Below, piece by piece: positions 8,625 through 17,357 of a stretch of DNA of 64,000 bases. Positions within the stretch are counted from its first letter, which is position 1, and the number at the start of each line of letters is the position of its first letter. Below the pieces are notes generated by a model. That model worked only from the letters and a program-made list of their open reading frames with translations, was not told where the DNA came from and made no database searches. The DNA is taken from positions 62,001-126,000 of the forward strand of contig NZ_MJAO01000001.1 in assembly GCF_001902635.1 (NCBI RefSeq), read 5' to 3'. A program made the position numbers and the translations under genes. The stretch is from Serratia marcescens (GTDB taxonomy: Bacteria > Pseudomonadota > Gammaproteobacteria > Enterobacterales > Enterobacteriaceae).

Positions 8625-8652
8625 TAAAAAAACCGCCGGCCGGCGGTTTTTT
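8625..8652. terminator. Strong symmetric intrinsic terminator
   Basis: An 11-bp perfect stem AAAAAACCGCC/GGCGGTTTTTT around GGCC, with T-runs on both strands, so it can stop transcription from either side. It follows the gene at 8349-8618. Confidence 0.85.
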
Positions 8653-8884
8653 TACGCACAACGCCAGGCAAATTCAGCCACATTCAGCAACGGCGCGGCC
8701 GGTTTGGCAACGTCACCCTTGCAGCGCTTAAGATTCAACCAATGGATTCGGCGTATCCACTTCTCCTGGCGGACTCACTAATCCGCAGCCGTGGATCAGG
8801 CGAGCTATCAGATCCAACGCATCATCGGCGGCAGCGATCTCGGCGTCATTCACCCCCGCTCCACCGCACGCTCAATGGCACCCA

Positions 8885-9137
8885 TCACCGCCGGAGCCCC
8901 TCCCCCAGCGTACTGTGCACCGCACAGCCGGTTACCGAGTCCAATACCGTAGCGGCAAAGCCACCATGAACGCCCCCCCAACGGATTCAGGTGGCGCCCG
9001 TCGGCCCGCACCACGATGCGGATATCCCCCACCGCGACCGGTTTCATGGGCACCGTCTCGGCGATCGACGGCGGTGGGACTTTGCCGGCCATCGCAGTCT
9101 GTAACAGCGCCAGCCCGGTCATGAGTGTCGGATCCAT
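8885..9137 (-). pseudogene. Broken PaaI-type hotdog thioesterase gene
   Basis: The minus strand begins with an intact PaaI-family N-terminus (MDPTLMTGLALLQTAMAGK, later ADGRHLNPLGG). At 8973-8979 there is a run of seven G where six would keep the frame. In the shifted frame the conserved continuation is readable, G-V-H-G-G-F-A-A-T-V-L-D-S-V-T-G-C-A-V-H-S-T-L, then a TGA at 8885-8887. The remaining C-terminal third of the hotdog domain is missing. So there are two lesions: a +1 frameshift in a homopolymer and loss of the 3' end. The frameshift alone could be a sequencing error; the missing end could not. Upstream, 8653-8884 holds no other readable gene. Confidence 0.75.
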
Positions 9138-9375
9138 AGTTTTCCTCCTCTGATGAATGAACCTGTCATAGAGAAGATATCTGACCTGTACGCGTGTTTT
9201 TTCGTGCTGATGGCATCAGCCGCCTGCCTTCTGATTCACTTAGCGTGACCGTCATCACCCTTTAGGGTTAATAACCACAATTTTCCAATGCCTTTAGATT
9301 TAAAACAACTTTTTGCCGCCAACCCGGCCGGAAACTGAACGCAGTTAAGTTCAACATTATTAAGGCGTATCTATC
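9138..9375. promoter_or_regulatory. Upstream region of dcuB
   Basis: A divergent gap between the broken thioesterase and dcuB. E. coli dcuB is activated by FNR, CRP and DcuR and repressed by NarL. I looked for an FNR palindrome (TTGAT-N4-ATCAA) and did not find a convincing one. The region is AT-rich near 9280-9310 and 9350-9365, where the promoter is likely. Confidence 0.3.
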
Positions 9376-10716
9376 ATGGATTTCTTTCTGCAATTAGCGG
9401 TTATATTGGCATGCCTGCTTTATGGGGCACGTAAGGGCGGCATCGCGCTGGGGTTGCTGGGTGGCATCGGTCTGATGATCCTGGTGTTCGGTTTCCACCT
9501 GCAACCCGGCAAGCCGCCGGTGGACGTGATGCTGGTGATCATCGCGGTGGTGGCGGCCTCCGCCACCCTGCAAGCTTCGGGCGGGCTGGACGTTATGCTG
9601 CAGCTCGCCGAGCGGATGCTGCGGCGCAACCCGCGCTACGTCTCAATCATCGCGCCGTTCGTGACCTGTATTCTCACTATCTTGTGCGGCACCGGTCATG
9701 TGGTGTACACCATCTTGCCGATCATCTATGACGTGGCGATCAAAAATAACATCCGCCCGGAACGGCCGATGGCCGCCAGCTCGATCGGCGCGCAAATGGG
9801 CATTATCGCCAGCCCGGTCTCGGTGGCGGTGGTTTCACTGGTGGCGATGCTCAGTAGCTACACCTTTAATGGCCGCCACCTGGAATTCCTCGATCTGCTG
9901 TCGATCACCATTCCTTCTACCCTGTGCGGCATTTTGGCGATCGGCATCTTCAGCTGGTTCCGCGGCAAAGATCTGGATAAGGATCCGGAATTTCAGAAAT
10001 TCATCTCGGTACCCGAGAATCATCGCTACGTCTATGGCGACGCCGCTACCCTGCTGGACCGAGTGCTGCCGCGCAGCAACTGGATCGCAATGTGGATTTT
10101 CCTCGCCACCATCGCGCTGGTGGCGGTGCTGGGGGCTTTCTCCGAGCTGCGGCCCAGCTTCGGCGGCAAACCGCTGTCGATGGTACTGGTGATCCAAATG
10201 TGCATGCTGATGGCCGGGGCGCTGATCGTCATCATCACCCGCACCAATCCGGCGTCGATCTCTAAAAACGAAGTGTTCCGCTCCGGCATGATCGCTATCG
10301 TGGCGGTCTATGGCGTCGCCTGGATGGCGGAAACCATGTTTGGCGCACACCTGGCGCAGATCGAAGCCACACTGGGCGTGCTGGTGAAAGCGTACCCCTG
10401 GGCCTATGCGCTGATCCTGCTGCTGGTGTCGAAATTCGTCAACTCGCAGGCCGCAGCGCTGGCGGCGCTGGTGCCGGTGGCGCTGGCGATCGGCGTCAAC
10501 CCGGCCTATATCGTCGCTTCAGCACCGGCCTGCTACGGCTACTACATTCTGCCGACCTACCCCAGCGATCTGGCGGCGATCCAGTTCGACCGCTCCGGCA
10601 CCACCCGCATCGGCCGTTTCGTGATCAACCATAGCTTTATTCTGCCCGGCCTGATCGGCGTCAGCGTTTCCTGCGTCTTCGGCTGGATCCTCGCCGCGGC
10701 GTTCGGTTTCTTATGA
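9376..10716 (+). CDS. dcuB: DcuB anaerobic C4-dicarboxylate antiporter
   Basis: A 446-residue inner-membrane protein, the same length as E. coli DcuB and nearly identical over long stretches (for example [16 protein letters not shown] near residue 17 and [18 protein letters not shown] near residue 100). It exchanges fumarate for succinate during anaerobic fumarate respiration. DcuB also serves as co-sensor of the DcuSR system in E. coli. Ten to twelve hydrophobic segments span the chain. No fumarase gene or dcuSR lies beside it here, unlike E. coli. A GC-rich hairpin at 10727-10744 follows without a good T-run. Confidence 0.95.
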   Translation: MDFFLQLAVILACLLYGARKGGIALGLLGGIGLMILVFGFHLQPGKPPVDVMLVIIAVVAASATLQASGGLDVMLQLAERMLRRNPRYVSIIAPFVTCILTILCGTGHVVYTILPIIYDVAIKNNIRPERPMAASSIGAQMGIIASPVSVAVVSLVAMLSSYTFNGRHLEFLDLLSITIPSTLCGILAIGIFSWFRGKDLDKDPEFQKFISVPENHRYVYGDAATLLDRVLPRSNWIAMWIFLATIALVAVLGAFSELRPSFGGKPLSMVLVIQMCMLMAGALIVIITRTNPASISKNEVFRSGMIAIVAVYGVAWMAETMFGAHLAQIEATLGVLVKAYPWAYALILLLVSKFVNSQAAALAALVPVALAIGVNPAYIVASAPACYGYYILPTYPSDLAAIQFDRSGTTRIGRFVINHSFILPGLIGVSVSCVFGWILAAAFGFL

Positions 10717-11442
10717 TTTGTACTGCGGAGCCCTGCGGGGCTCCCGGCAGACAGGAGTGAAAATGGCGAAAATATTTTAAAAAATATTAACATCACCCAG
10801 AACATCATTCGATAATCATACAAAACCATCTGGCTACAGTAAGGTTAAGATTCACTTTCCGAGCTGTCATAGGCATAAATCACAGATTGCCAAGGTCCTT
10901 CTAATCGCGTGTTGCCATAGCTACAACATGCCGCACACCACTCTGATGCAGCACTGACCTCAAGTCTCATAACCAAACCCAGACAGCCTGATTTCGTCAA
11001 ATGTCTAACTGCCTCCTCCTATTATTCATGCGGGATCACGCCGAGGAATGTAAGAGCGCATCCCCGGAAACATTGCGTAGGCATAATAAATATTCAAAGT
11101 GGTTATATTCTAGCGACCTTAGAGTAAAAGTAATTGATATCACACTCACCAGTGGCTCGAAAAACAACCAAAAAACTTTTATCGCACAAAATAAACTCGG
11201 ATTTACGTTTGAAAAACAACAGAGATAGCGCTATTATTTTGCGCGAAACAGCGGGGAGGCGCAGAGAAAACCCTGAATGAAAGGACGCAGGGATCCTGTG
11301 CAAGGATATCAAATATCTCTTTTTTCATAGCGACTCAGCTCACACTTTCAAACGTTAACTGACAGAGAGCGGTCGTTAAAACGAAATAAATTAACAGCAA
11401 TGTGAATTAAATATTTTAAAATCATAATAAATGAGATTAAAA
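10717..11442. other. AT-rich gap before the acyltransferase gene
   Basis: About 700 bases. The first part carries a GC-rich hairpin (GGAGCCC-TGCG-GGGCTCC, 10727-10744) that may end dcuB transcription. The rest becomes strongly AT-rich toward 11442. A 75-codon frame at 11001-11228 has no good ribosome site and no recognisable content. Otherwise I see no gene. Confidence 0.4.
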
Positions 11443-12432
11443 ATGGAAAATAGATTACCACACATAGATATAGCAAGGGCATTTGCGATTATAGCAGCAT
11501 ACTTGGGTCATATCTTAGCATATCAGTATCCTGGTACTGTATTAACCAACCTGGTATTATCATTCTCTCCTGGCGCAGCAATGTCATTGCTCGCATTTAT
11601 CAGTGCAATCCTCGTCACCCCCAAAAATCTTACAGTTACTAATACAGCAGCAACAAGAAGAGTATTGAGGATTTACATACCCATGTTGTTATGTATTGCA
11701 ATCACCTTTATTTTTAGCAGGATAAATACGCCCTGGGATTACGACGCGAAACATGTGCTCTTCCACATTATGGGACTGAGCCTATTCTTTGATTTGTTAA
11801 GCTTGCCAAATAATGCTGGCATGGGATATGGACTGTGGTTTGTTACTACAATATTAATTATGTACTTAACTCTTCCAATCCAGATCAAGCTATTCACTCA
11901 CAGAAACGGAAAGTTGCACCTTCTGATGGTATTTTTGCTCTGCCTTTTGCTGAAGCTATACCTAAAAATAGACTCCTCGCCTTGGGTGGTTCTCGCTAGT
12001 TTTTCTCTTGGCGTCTATTTATCCGTAAGGAATAAGGTTGAGTCGGCCACTAGCATGAGCTTCCCCAAGGCCTCGTTCCTATTGCTAGGAATAACAATTA
12101 TAAGCTATTTCGCCGTGGCTAAAGGAATATATTGGATAATTCCTTTATTAACCCCAGCCTATCCATTGGTCATGCTCCCGTTCTTCAAAGGAATGTGCAA
12201 TTTCCTGTCTGGCACAGTATTAAAGGCTATAACTTTCTTTAGCCTAATTAGCTATGAGTTTTATATGCTTCAGTTCAGCTTCATAAACGGAGGCTTAACA
12301 AAACTCATCAATGTAAATGGATTGGTGGCACACATAGCGCTTTCATTTACCATTTTGATTATTGCTGCATACATAGTAAATAACATATCAAAAAGAATGA
12401 TAGAAAAGTCCATAAGCTACATGGATAAATAA
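11443..12432 (+). CDS. Acyltransferase-3 family membrane protein
   Basis: About 329 residues. It opens with the family signature I-D-I-A-R-A-F-A-I-I-A-A-Y-L-G-H, whose His is the expected catalytic residue of the OafA/WecH-like acyltransferase-3 family (PF01757), and continues with about ten hydrophobic helices. Such proteins transfer O-acetyl or similar groups to surface sugars in the inner membrane. No glycan-synthesis gene is adjacent, so the target is unknown. The gene is much richer in A+T than its neighbours and uses codons such as ATA and AGA, which indicates recent transfer. An ATG four codons upstream, at 11431, is an alternative start. A terminator follows directly. Confidence 0.8.
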   Translation: MENRLPHIDIARAFAIIAAYLGHILAYQYPGTVLTNLVLSFSPGAAMSLLAFISAILVTPKNLTVTNTAATRRVLRIYIPMLLCIAITFIFSRINTPWDYDAKHVLFHIMGLSLFFDLLSLPNNAGMGYGLWFVTTILIMYLTLPIQIKLFTHRNGKLHLLMVFLLCLLLKLYLKIDSSPWVVLASFSLGVYLSVRNKVESATSMSFPKASFLLLGITIISYFAVAKGIYWIIPLLTPAYPLVMLPFFKGMCNFLSGTVLKAITFFSLISYEFYMLQFSFINGGLTKLINVNGLVAHIALSFTILIIAAYIVNNISKRMIEKSISYMDK

Positions 12433-12435
12433 TGA

Positions 12436-12460
12436 AAAGGCCATGTTTTACATGGCCTTT
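12436..12460. terminator. Terminator after the acyltransferase gene
   Basis: A perfect 10-bp stem AAAGGCCATG/CATGGCCTTT around TTTTA, starting 4 bases after the stop codon. The A- and T-flanks make it usable in both directions. Confidence 0.8.
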
Positions 12461-12918
12461 AATCCACGCAAGAAAGGCCTCCCCTTGGGTTGAAAAACTC
12501 ATTGGGGAGTGTCATCCACACTCTGTAATAAAATAGCAAGGATCAGGAATCTCACGGGATAAGCAGTAATGATTCTTTCAATTAGCGCTGATATATTTAT
12601 TACATTAATTCGTAATGCAAGATAGGGGGAATATAAAAATCCAGCGTGCCTGCATACCAAACATCCCGACTGACTTCCACTGCACGCGATACAACGCCGG
12701 GTTCTGATCACCTGCGTTCGGTAAGCCAACGATAAAGCTAACACAGATCGCCGGGTAACCCTCTGGCACACAAAGACTTTCGCTTGGTTAACGGTTTCTG
12801 CCTCTGCCGGCACCGTCAATATCAGGTCAATAAATCGCGGACCTGGCAGCTATCTACGATCGTAAGGTGAAAAATAACGCTAACGGAGAGTGGCCAGAAA
12901 GGATATATATTTATTGCA
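12461..12918. other. Gap downstream of leuZ, no gene seen
   Basis: About 460 bases between the acyltransferase terminator and the tRNA-cluster terminator. A 106-codon minus frame (12499-12819) has unusual composition, no ribosome site and no recognisable domain. The stretch may be degraded transferred DNA next to a tRNA locus, but I cannot identify a parent gene. Confidence 0.3.
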
Positions 12919-12942
12919 CAAAAAAACCGCCTCTCGGCGGTT
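12919..12942 (-). terminator. Terminator of the cysT-leuZ tRNA unit
   Basis: On the minus strand the stem AACCGCC/GGCGGTT around GAGA is followed by a run of T. It lies 46 bases past the 3' end of tRNA-Leu, in the right direction for the two tRNA genes. Confidence 0.8.
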
Positions 12943-12988
12943 ACGACATTACTACTTATTGCTTTGATTATTCGGTATTTTCGTTCCC

Positions 12989-13074
12989 TGGTACCCGGGG
13001 CGGGACTTGAACCCGCACAGCCATAAGCCGAGGGATTTTAAATCCCTTGTGTCTACCGATTTCACCACCCGGGC
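12989..13074 (-). tRNA. leuZ: tRNA-Leu (anticodon UAA)
   Basis: An 86-base class II tRNA with acceptor GCCCGGG, anticodon stem AGGGA/TCCCT around TTTAAAA (anticodon TAA), a long variable arm, a TTCAAGT T-loop and an encoded CCA. It closely matches E. coli leuZ, which is the last gene of glyW-cysT-leuZ. Confidence 0.95.
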
Positions 13075-13084
13075 TCGGGAAAGT

Positions 13085-13158
13085 TGGAGGCGCGTTCCGG
13101 AGTCGAACCGGACTGGACGGATTTGCAATCCGCTACATAACCGCTTTGTTAACGCGCC
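13085..13158 (-). tRNA. cysT: tRNA-Cys (anticodon GCA)
   Basis: A 74-base tRNA with acceptor GGCGCGT, the anticodon loop of GCGGATTGCAAATCCG reading GCA, and an encoded CCA. It lies 10 bases upstream of tRNA-Leu on the same strand, as in the E. coli glyW-cysT-leuZ operon, but glyW is almost 4 kb away here. Confidence 0.95.
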
Positions 13159-13519
13159 TTTATTCTGTTTGCCTTTTCAGGCAGAAGCCGGTGATTCACC
13201 CACTTCGTTTTGTTCTTTTGGTTGGCGATGTTGAAATCGCTTATCCTAATCATCTGATTCTTAAGTAATTTGTTTCGTTACCGCTGAATCGATGGACTGC
13301 ATTATGGACTAAACCCCCCACCTTGGCAACCCCCCGAAATAGCAAAAAGTTCTCTAACGCTTTCAACTGCTTATTTTGTGGGCGCACTGTTCACAATGCC
13401 GACGCAAAGGCAAGCGGAATGTTGATTTTATATGCATCGGCTCAGGAATTCACAGGCAAATCGGTTCTTTTTTCTCGGCAGGAATCGCTTACCCGCGCCC
13501 TCTACGGCTTTTCATTTGC
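13159..13519. other. Gap upstream of cysT
   Basis: About 360 bases. It should hold a promoter for cysT-leuZ on the minus strand, because the usual upstream gene glyW is separated and has its own terminator. An AT-rich block lies at 13240-13280. No tRNA fragment or direct repeat of a tRNA end was found. The plus frame at 13323-13640 overlaps the better-supported gene on the other strand and is not called. Confidence 0.3.
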
Positions 13520-13972
13520 TTATGATGATGGGGTACCGTGCAAAACATCATCATGGGGGACATCGCGCAATCTCCGGCGCCACCATAAAAACCCAGCGAT
13601 CGTGCCCGGCAAAACCGCGATCGTACCGAAAATACGCTGATCGGCATTCAGCAAACCAGGAGCAACGGCGGATAGCACCGCGCATAACAGTAGAAACCAC
13701 CGCAATCGGCGAATGCCGGGATGAGCGATACCGACGATAGCCCCCACCAAACATGCCGGCAGAAAACCGAGCACATAAGAGAAAGCACCGATAAACGCCA
13801 CCATGCCCAGCGTGTCGCCGGCCTCGAGACGGCCCAACTCCACAAGTTCGCCGGTGCCAAACACCATTAGCAGAAACATCAACACGCCCCCCAACGGCGG
13901 GGCGACCAGGCCGAAGAACAACAGGCATCCCGCCGCTCTCCTGACCAAATGCCGTATAGCGCCAGACTTCAT
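13520..13972 (-). CDS. Small multi-pass membrane protein, unknown
   Basis: A 150-residue protein with about four hydrophobic segments (near residues 14-38, 52-80, 88-107 and 112-127) and a basic C-terminal tail containing WWRRRLRD. Loops are short. I do not recognise the family. It is the first of four minus-strand genes occupying the space between cysT and glyW. Whether it is coexpressed with the next gene is unclear, since about 97 bases separate them. Confidence 0.55.
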   Translation of the reverse strand: MKSGAIRHLVRRAAGCLLFFGLVAPPLGGVLMFLLMVFGTGELVELGRLEAGDTLGMVAFIGAFSYVLGFLPACLVGAIVGIAHPGIRRLRWFLLLCAVLSAVAPGLLNADQRIFGTIAVLPGTIAGFLWWRRRLRDVPHDDVLHGTPSS

Positions 13973-14069
13973 ACTCCCTCCTGAGCCCGCCCCTGAGATA
14001 CCAACAGTGACTCTTCAACCGATGGATTGTGAAGTGACCTGCCTGGCAGACAAGCATAACCCATACTGC

Positions 14070-14405
14070 TTAAGTAGACTTCTTCGATGGTTTTTTCTTA
14101 GGTGCAGGCAGCTGCGCGTAAGTAATCGAGACTAATTGGGAAAGCCAAACACGATCCTCCCAACTCTCTTCCGGAATCATAAAGCAAGGCTTTGCGCCAG
14201 GGTAAGGCGGCTCCTCTAAGCATTCGTTCAGGAACGCTTTCCCGCCCGGCGTCGGTTTGATAAACAACCGATCATCACAGACAAGCGCCACCATTTTCTC
14301 ACCGCAGAAAATGCCATACTCACCGAACATCTTCTTCACCGAAAGCGTATCCGACGCAGAAATGTTGCCGATGATAAACTCTACCGTACTCAGTGTTGAG
14401 GCCAT
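14070..14405 (-). CDS. TfoX/Sxy N-terminal-domain protein
   Basis: A 111-residue protein that matches the N-terminal domain of TfoX/Sxy. The typical motif near residues 21-35, S-V-K-K-M-F-G-E-Y-G-I-F-C, is followed by the hydrophobic beta-strand region M-V-A-L-V-C-D-D-R-L-F-I-K and the helical end. Sxy proteins activate CRP-S competence promoters, but the full-length regulator has a second domain that is absent here, so this is a stand-alone TfoX_N protein of unknown role. The last 15 residues are Lys/Pro/Ser-rich. It lies in the cargo between cysT and glyW. Confidence 0.75.
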   Translation of the reverse strand: MASTLSTVEFIIGNISASDTLSVKKMFGEYGIFCGEKMVALVCDDRLFIKPTPGGKAFLNECLEEPPYPGAKPCFMIPEESWEDRVWLSQLVSITYAQLPAPKKKPSKKST

Positions 14406-14581
14406 CTGGTTTCCTTATTCTTATTTGTGCTCCCTCAGGGCCTGGCCTGGAGCACTTGACTCTCATGTCGGGGAAAATAGCTGAAGGGAAGTCGCGCTTA
14501 ATGACAGACACACACGCTATTCATCGACCTGAAGTGATGACTGCCGCCATGCAATGGCTAATCATCATACCGACTGAACGC

Positions 14582-15454
14582 TCACTTCTCCGATAACGCA
14601 ACGATCAGCTGCGGCCAAAGCGCGGCGTGACTGCGCCTGAACATGTTGATATGGCCGATCGCCTGCCCCCCCACCTGCGTCGGCTGCAGCAGATGGATGG
14701 CATGCCTCGCGTTCGGCAACAGCCGCAGCCAGTCTTCGATGCTGCGTTGGGTCACCAACGCATCGTCACTGGCGGCAACCACGGCGATCGGCGCCTGGAA
14801 CACTGCATAGTAATGACGTTTGATTTCCGTACCAAAAGCGTTTTCCACATAGCCCGGGCGCCGGCACCAGTCGGCCCATTGCCGGGCGACACCGGCGGGT
14901 AAGTCCTCCCCCCACCCCAGCCGTTTTGCCGGCGCATAGCCAAGCAGCCGAACCGATAAGGGTATATAGCACCACATAAAGAACATCGCCATCGCCCTAA
15001 ACGGCCAACGAATATTGCCGATATAGCCGGATGAGGCGGAGACCGCCGTCAGGCTGCGCACCGCGCGGTGATTCGGCATCAGCCCCACCAACTGAGCGCC
15101 GGCACTATGTCCGATTAAATGCGCCTGTTGCGCGGCAGTCTTCGATAATAGCCAGTTCAGCGCCGCCGGCATATCCTGTTCTCCCCAATCCTGCTTACGG
15201 GCCTTGGAATACCGGACATGCGGCTCCGCCAGAGAGGCGCCGATACCCCGATAGTCGAACACCAAAACCGAATGCCCCTGCTCGCTCAGCCACTGTGCGA
15301 AAGCATAATAGAAACCTTGTTTAACGCCGGTGGCGGGGCATATCAGCACCGGCGTCTTATCGCCGCTCGACGCCGGGAAATAACTGCCGCTCAGCATGCA
15401 GCCGTCTGCGGCGATAAAACGGATCGCGTCATGCCAGGTATTTTTATCATCCAT
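14582..15454 (-). CDS. Alpha/beta-fold hydrolase
   Basis: About 290 residues. The oxyanion region is P-V-L-I-C-P-A-T-G-V-K-Q-G-F. The strand V-L-V-F-D-Y-R-G-I-G-A-S follows, then the nucleophile elbow G-H-S-A-G with the catalytic Ser, and likely acid and His residues in the C-terminal third (S-D-D-A-L-V and I-G-H-I-N-M-F). This resembles the YheT/YbhC-like serine hydrolases described only as alpha/beta hydrolases; the substrate is unknown. An ATG 19 codons upstream at 15511 is in frame, but the alignment of the conserved core favours 15454. It belongs to the extra block between cysT and glyW. Confidence 0.75.
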   Translation of the reverse strand: MDDKNTWHDAIRFIAADGCMLSGSYFPASSGDKTPVLICPATGVKQGFYYAFAQWLSEQGHSVLVFDYRGIGASLAEPHVRYSKARKQDWGEQDMPAALNWLLSKTAAQQAHLIGHSAGAQLVGLMPNHRAVRSLTAVSASSGYIGNIRWPFRAMAMFFMWCYIPLSVRLLGYAPAKRLGWGEDLPAGVARQWADWCRRPGYVENAFGTEIKRHYYAVFQAPIAVVAASDDALVTQRSIEDWLRLLPNARHAIHLLQPTQVGGQAIGHINMFRRSHAALWPQLIVALSEK

Positions 15455-15657
15455 AACATACGTCCAACGTTGGCGCGCTTTAATTCCCTGGTGGCAATTC
15501 AATGCGTGCAATAATCAGAAATCAATATATAGCAGAAAGCAGAGACCTATCCAAGCCACGCTGCTTTAACATCACACAGTGGGAAATAATAAGCGGTACT
15601 GAGAAAGAATTGACACAACGCTGAGCAGCAGTTTTATCCGCCGATGCAAAGGCTATT

Positions 15658-16473
15658 TTATTCACTAATAATAACCCGCTCTGGATAAAAAATACTGATC
15701 GTTGCGTTCCCCCTCGTGCGGTCGGTGAAAAATATCTGAGCGGCACGTGCTTGATCATCTGTCAGTATTAGGCGAAGGTCGCTGACAATTTTATCGAACA
15801 GCTCCGCACTGTACGCTTTCTCGTCGTTACCGTCAGCCCGTGTTCTGTAGACGCGATACTTCCACTCTTGCCCTCTGTATAATTTACTTGTAGACAAACC
15901 GCGCTTTCTGAAAACAACGTTTTTTGCATCATGGCCATCTTCATCTGCAACCGCAGCCAAAGAAAAATCCGGCACATTGGTGTTCAGTCGATTAGCCAAG
16001 TCGCTCAGAACGGATGACAGACGGTTGTTAAAATAATAGGTATATTCCCAAGGGCCAGCAGGTTCATCTTTCCCTTCAGCCCACTTCGTAGGGTAATAAA
16101 GGCTTGCTGTCGCTGTTCCGTCGGCGCAGTCCGTCAGGAATATTTTTGCGGCAAAGGCACTTTCACTGGGGAGGCCATTAAGCATGTCCTGGATAGGGAT
16201 AAAAAGCTTTTCCTTATACTCATACTGATTGCTACCCCCCGCTTTGGTTTCCACCGTGGAAACAACCCAGGTTGTGTTGTTCAGCCTTTTCAATTGGCTA
16301 TCCGGTTTGCTATAAAATATCACCCCTTTCGCCAGCTCACCTCTTTCATCAGCAATAGAAGCTATCACTTTCCTGCCTTCTCGAGAAGATTCATCCATAT
16401 CTTCTTTCATCTTATCAAGCAACTTGTCGATATCATTTTCAAATTCGTATAAAAGTCCCCATTCTCCCGCCAT
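15658..16473 (-). CDS. Unknown protein made of two copies of one domain
   Basis: A 271-residue protein with no signal peptide or membrane segment. I do not recognise its family. Its two halves repeat each other. The segment A-S-I-A-D-E-R-G-E-L-A-K-G-V-I-F-Y near residue 38 corresponds to A-A-V-A-D-E-D-G-H-D-A-K-N-V-V-F-R near residue 173. A-A-K-I-F-L-T-D-C-A-D-G-T-A-T-A-S-L-Y-Y-P near 108 corresponds to A-A-Q-I-F-F-T-D-R-T-R-G-N-A-T-I-S-I-F-Y-P near 244. Each copy is preceded by an amphipathic helix (near 12-30 and 149-164). The spacing is about 136 residues. The architecture and lone accessory position would suit an immunity or binding protein, but that is only a guess. Confidence 0.7.
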   Translation of the reverse strand: MAGEWGLLYEFENDIDKLLDKMKEDMDESSREGRKVIASIADERGELAKGVIFYSKPDSQLKRLNNTTWVVSTVETKAGGSNQYEYKEKLFIPIQDMLNGLPSESAFAAKIFLTDCADGTATASLYYPTKWAEGKDEPAGPWEYTYYFNNRLSSVLSDLANRLNTNVPDFSLAAVADEDGHDAKNVVFRKRGLSTSKLYRGQEWKYRVYRTRADGNDEKAYSAELFDKIVSDLRLILTDDQARAAQIFFTDRTRGNATISIFYPERVIISE

Positions 16474-17070
16474 GATAGCCCCCTTAGACTATGTTTAACG
16501 TGATAGTGAATGTTTGTATATATCAACACTGACTTCAACTAATCGGTATATCGATATTGATAAGACACCTAAGCTATTTCACCTACTGATACCCGATTAA
16601 GCTGTCAAGTGAGTGTAGCACCGGGTTTTTAAGACGCCATAAAATAACCATCTACTCATAACGAAGACGCTCTCAGTTATAGAGGCAAGCGATTTCACCC
16701 GAATTAATACGCAGCAGTATTAGTAACGTCTTAATTACCTGAATGGGGGGGTATAGGGAAAATATTCAATGGCCATCGTCACGTTCAGGATTTTTACCGT
16801 GCGAATAGTCTGCACCCGGACAGTATTACCCTGTCCGGCGCCTATCGGGGGTTATTCAGATCCGAACGAACCTGCTTGGGATTGCGCTGAGTCAGCAACA
16901 AAATGGCGAAACGGGGCATTAGACAGTCACCTCAGGCTCAGGGCGTTAACCGGCACCCGACGACTTGCCGACGCACCTGAACCCGCCTGCGCCACCAGAA
17001 GCGGTGCCACATTCAAGCGAGAAGAGTAAAGTACGAGTGAGTGATAGTGAATTTCAACAAGAATGGAAAA
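16474..17070. other. Gap between the cargo block and glyW
   Basis: About 600 bases, AT-rich near 16500-16700. An 8-bp hairpin (CCGGACAG/CTGTCCGG) lies at about 16817-16839. The plus frame at 16769-17029 has an unlikely composition and no ribosome site. Nothing recognisable as an integrase, a tRNA fragment or a pseudogene was found. Confidence 0.35.
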
Positions 17071-17100
17071 AACAAAAAGGGGCCGAAGCCCCTTTTTGTT
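17071..17100. terminator. Bidirectional terminator downstream of glyW
   Basis: A perfect 13-bp stem AACAAAAAGGGGC/GCCCCTTTTTGTT around a CGAA loop, with T-runs on both strands. It ends glyW transcription before the extra genes. A second hairpin (ACCTGCCG/CGGCAGGT) lies between it and the tRNA. Confidence 0.85.
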
Positions 17101-17137
17101 TACCTGCCGAACCACGAGAATCCGGCAGGTTAGAATT

Positions 17138-17213
17138 TGGAGCGGGAAACGAGGCTCGAACTCGCGACCTCAACCTTGGCAAGGTTGCGCTCTACCAACT
17201 GAGCTATTCCCGC
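17138..17213 (-). tRNA. glyW: tRNA-Gly (anticodon GCC)
   Basis: A 76-base tRNA with acceptor GCGGGAA, anticodon loop containing GCC (AACCTTGCCAAGGTT), a TTCGAGT T-loop and an encoded CCA. It sits just downstream of pgsA on the same strand, the position of glyW in E. coli. cysT and leuZ, its usual neighbours, are almost 4 kb further on. Confidence 0.95.
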
Positions 17214-17357
17214 ATTATCAGAACTGACTGATTTCTTTGCTATCTTTCGGCAATTCATCGTTGTCGTCTGATGCGATGCATTCTACTTATCTGACGTGAT
17301 GAGTCAATCAAATTGTTGGCCCATCACGATCGTTTGCCGATTTTTGCAGCGCATCGA

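Noticed and set aside
9138-9375. FNR site for dcuB
   Set aside because: No TTGAT-N4-ATCAA-like palindrome could be found.
11001-11228. 75-codon frame in the AT-rich gap
   Set aside because: No ribosome site, no recognisable content, and the surrounding DNA is low-complexity AT-rich.
12499-12819. 106-codon minus frame downstream of leuZ
   Set aside because: Unusual composition with many Cys and Arg, no start signal; probably chance.
13323-13640. Plus-strand frame upstream of cysT
   Set aside because: It overlaps the better membrane-protein frame on the other strand, and its sequence looks non-coding.
16769-17029. 86-codon frame before the glyW terminator
   Set aside because: No ribosome site; the composition is like an antisense read of non-coding DNA.
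13085-17213. Integrative element with attachment-site repeats at the tRNA genes
   Set aside because: No duplicate of a tRNA 3' end and no integrase was found in the extra block.
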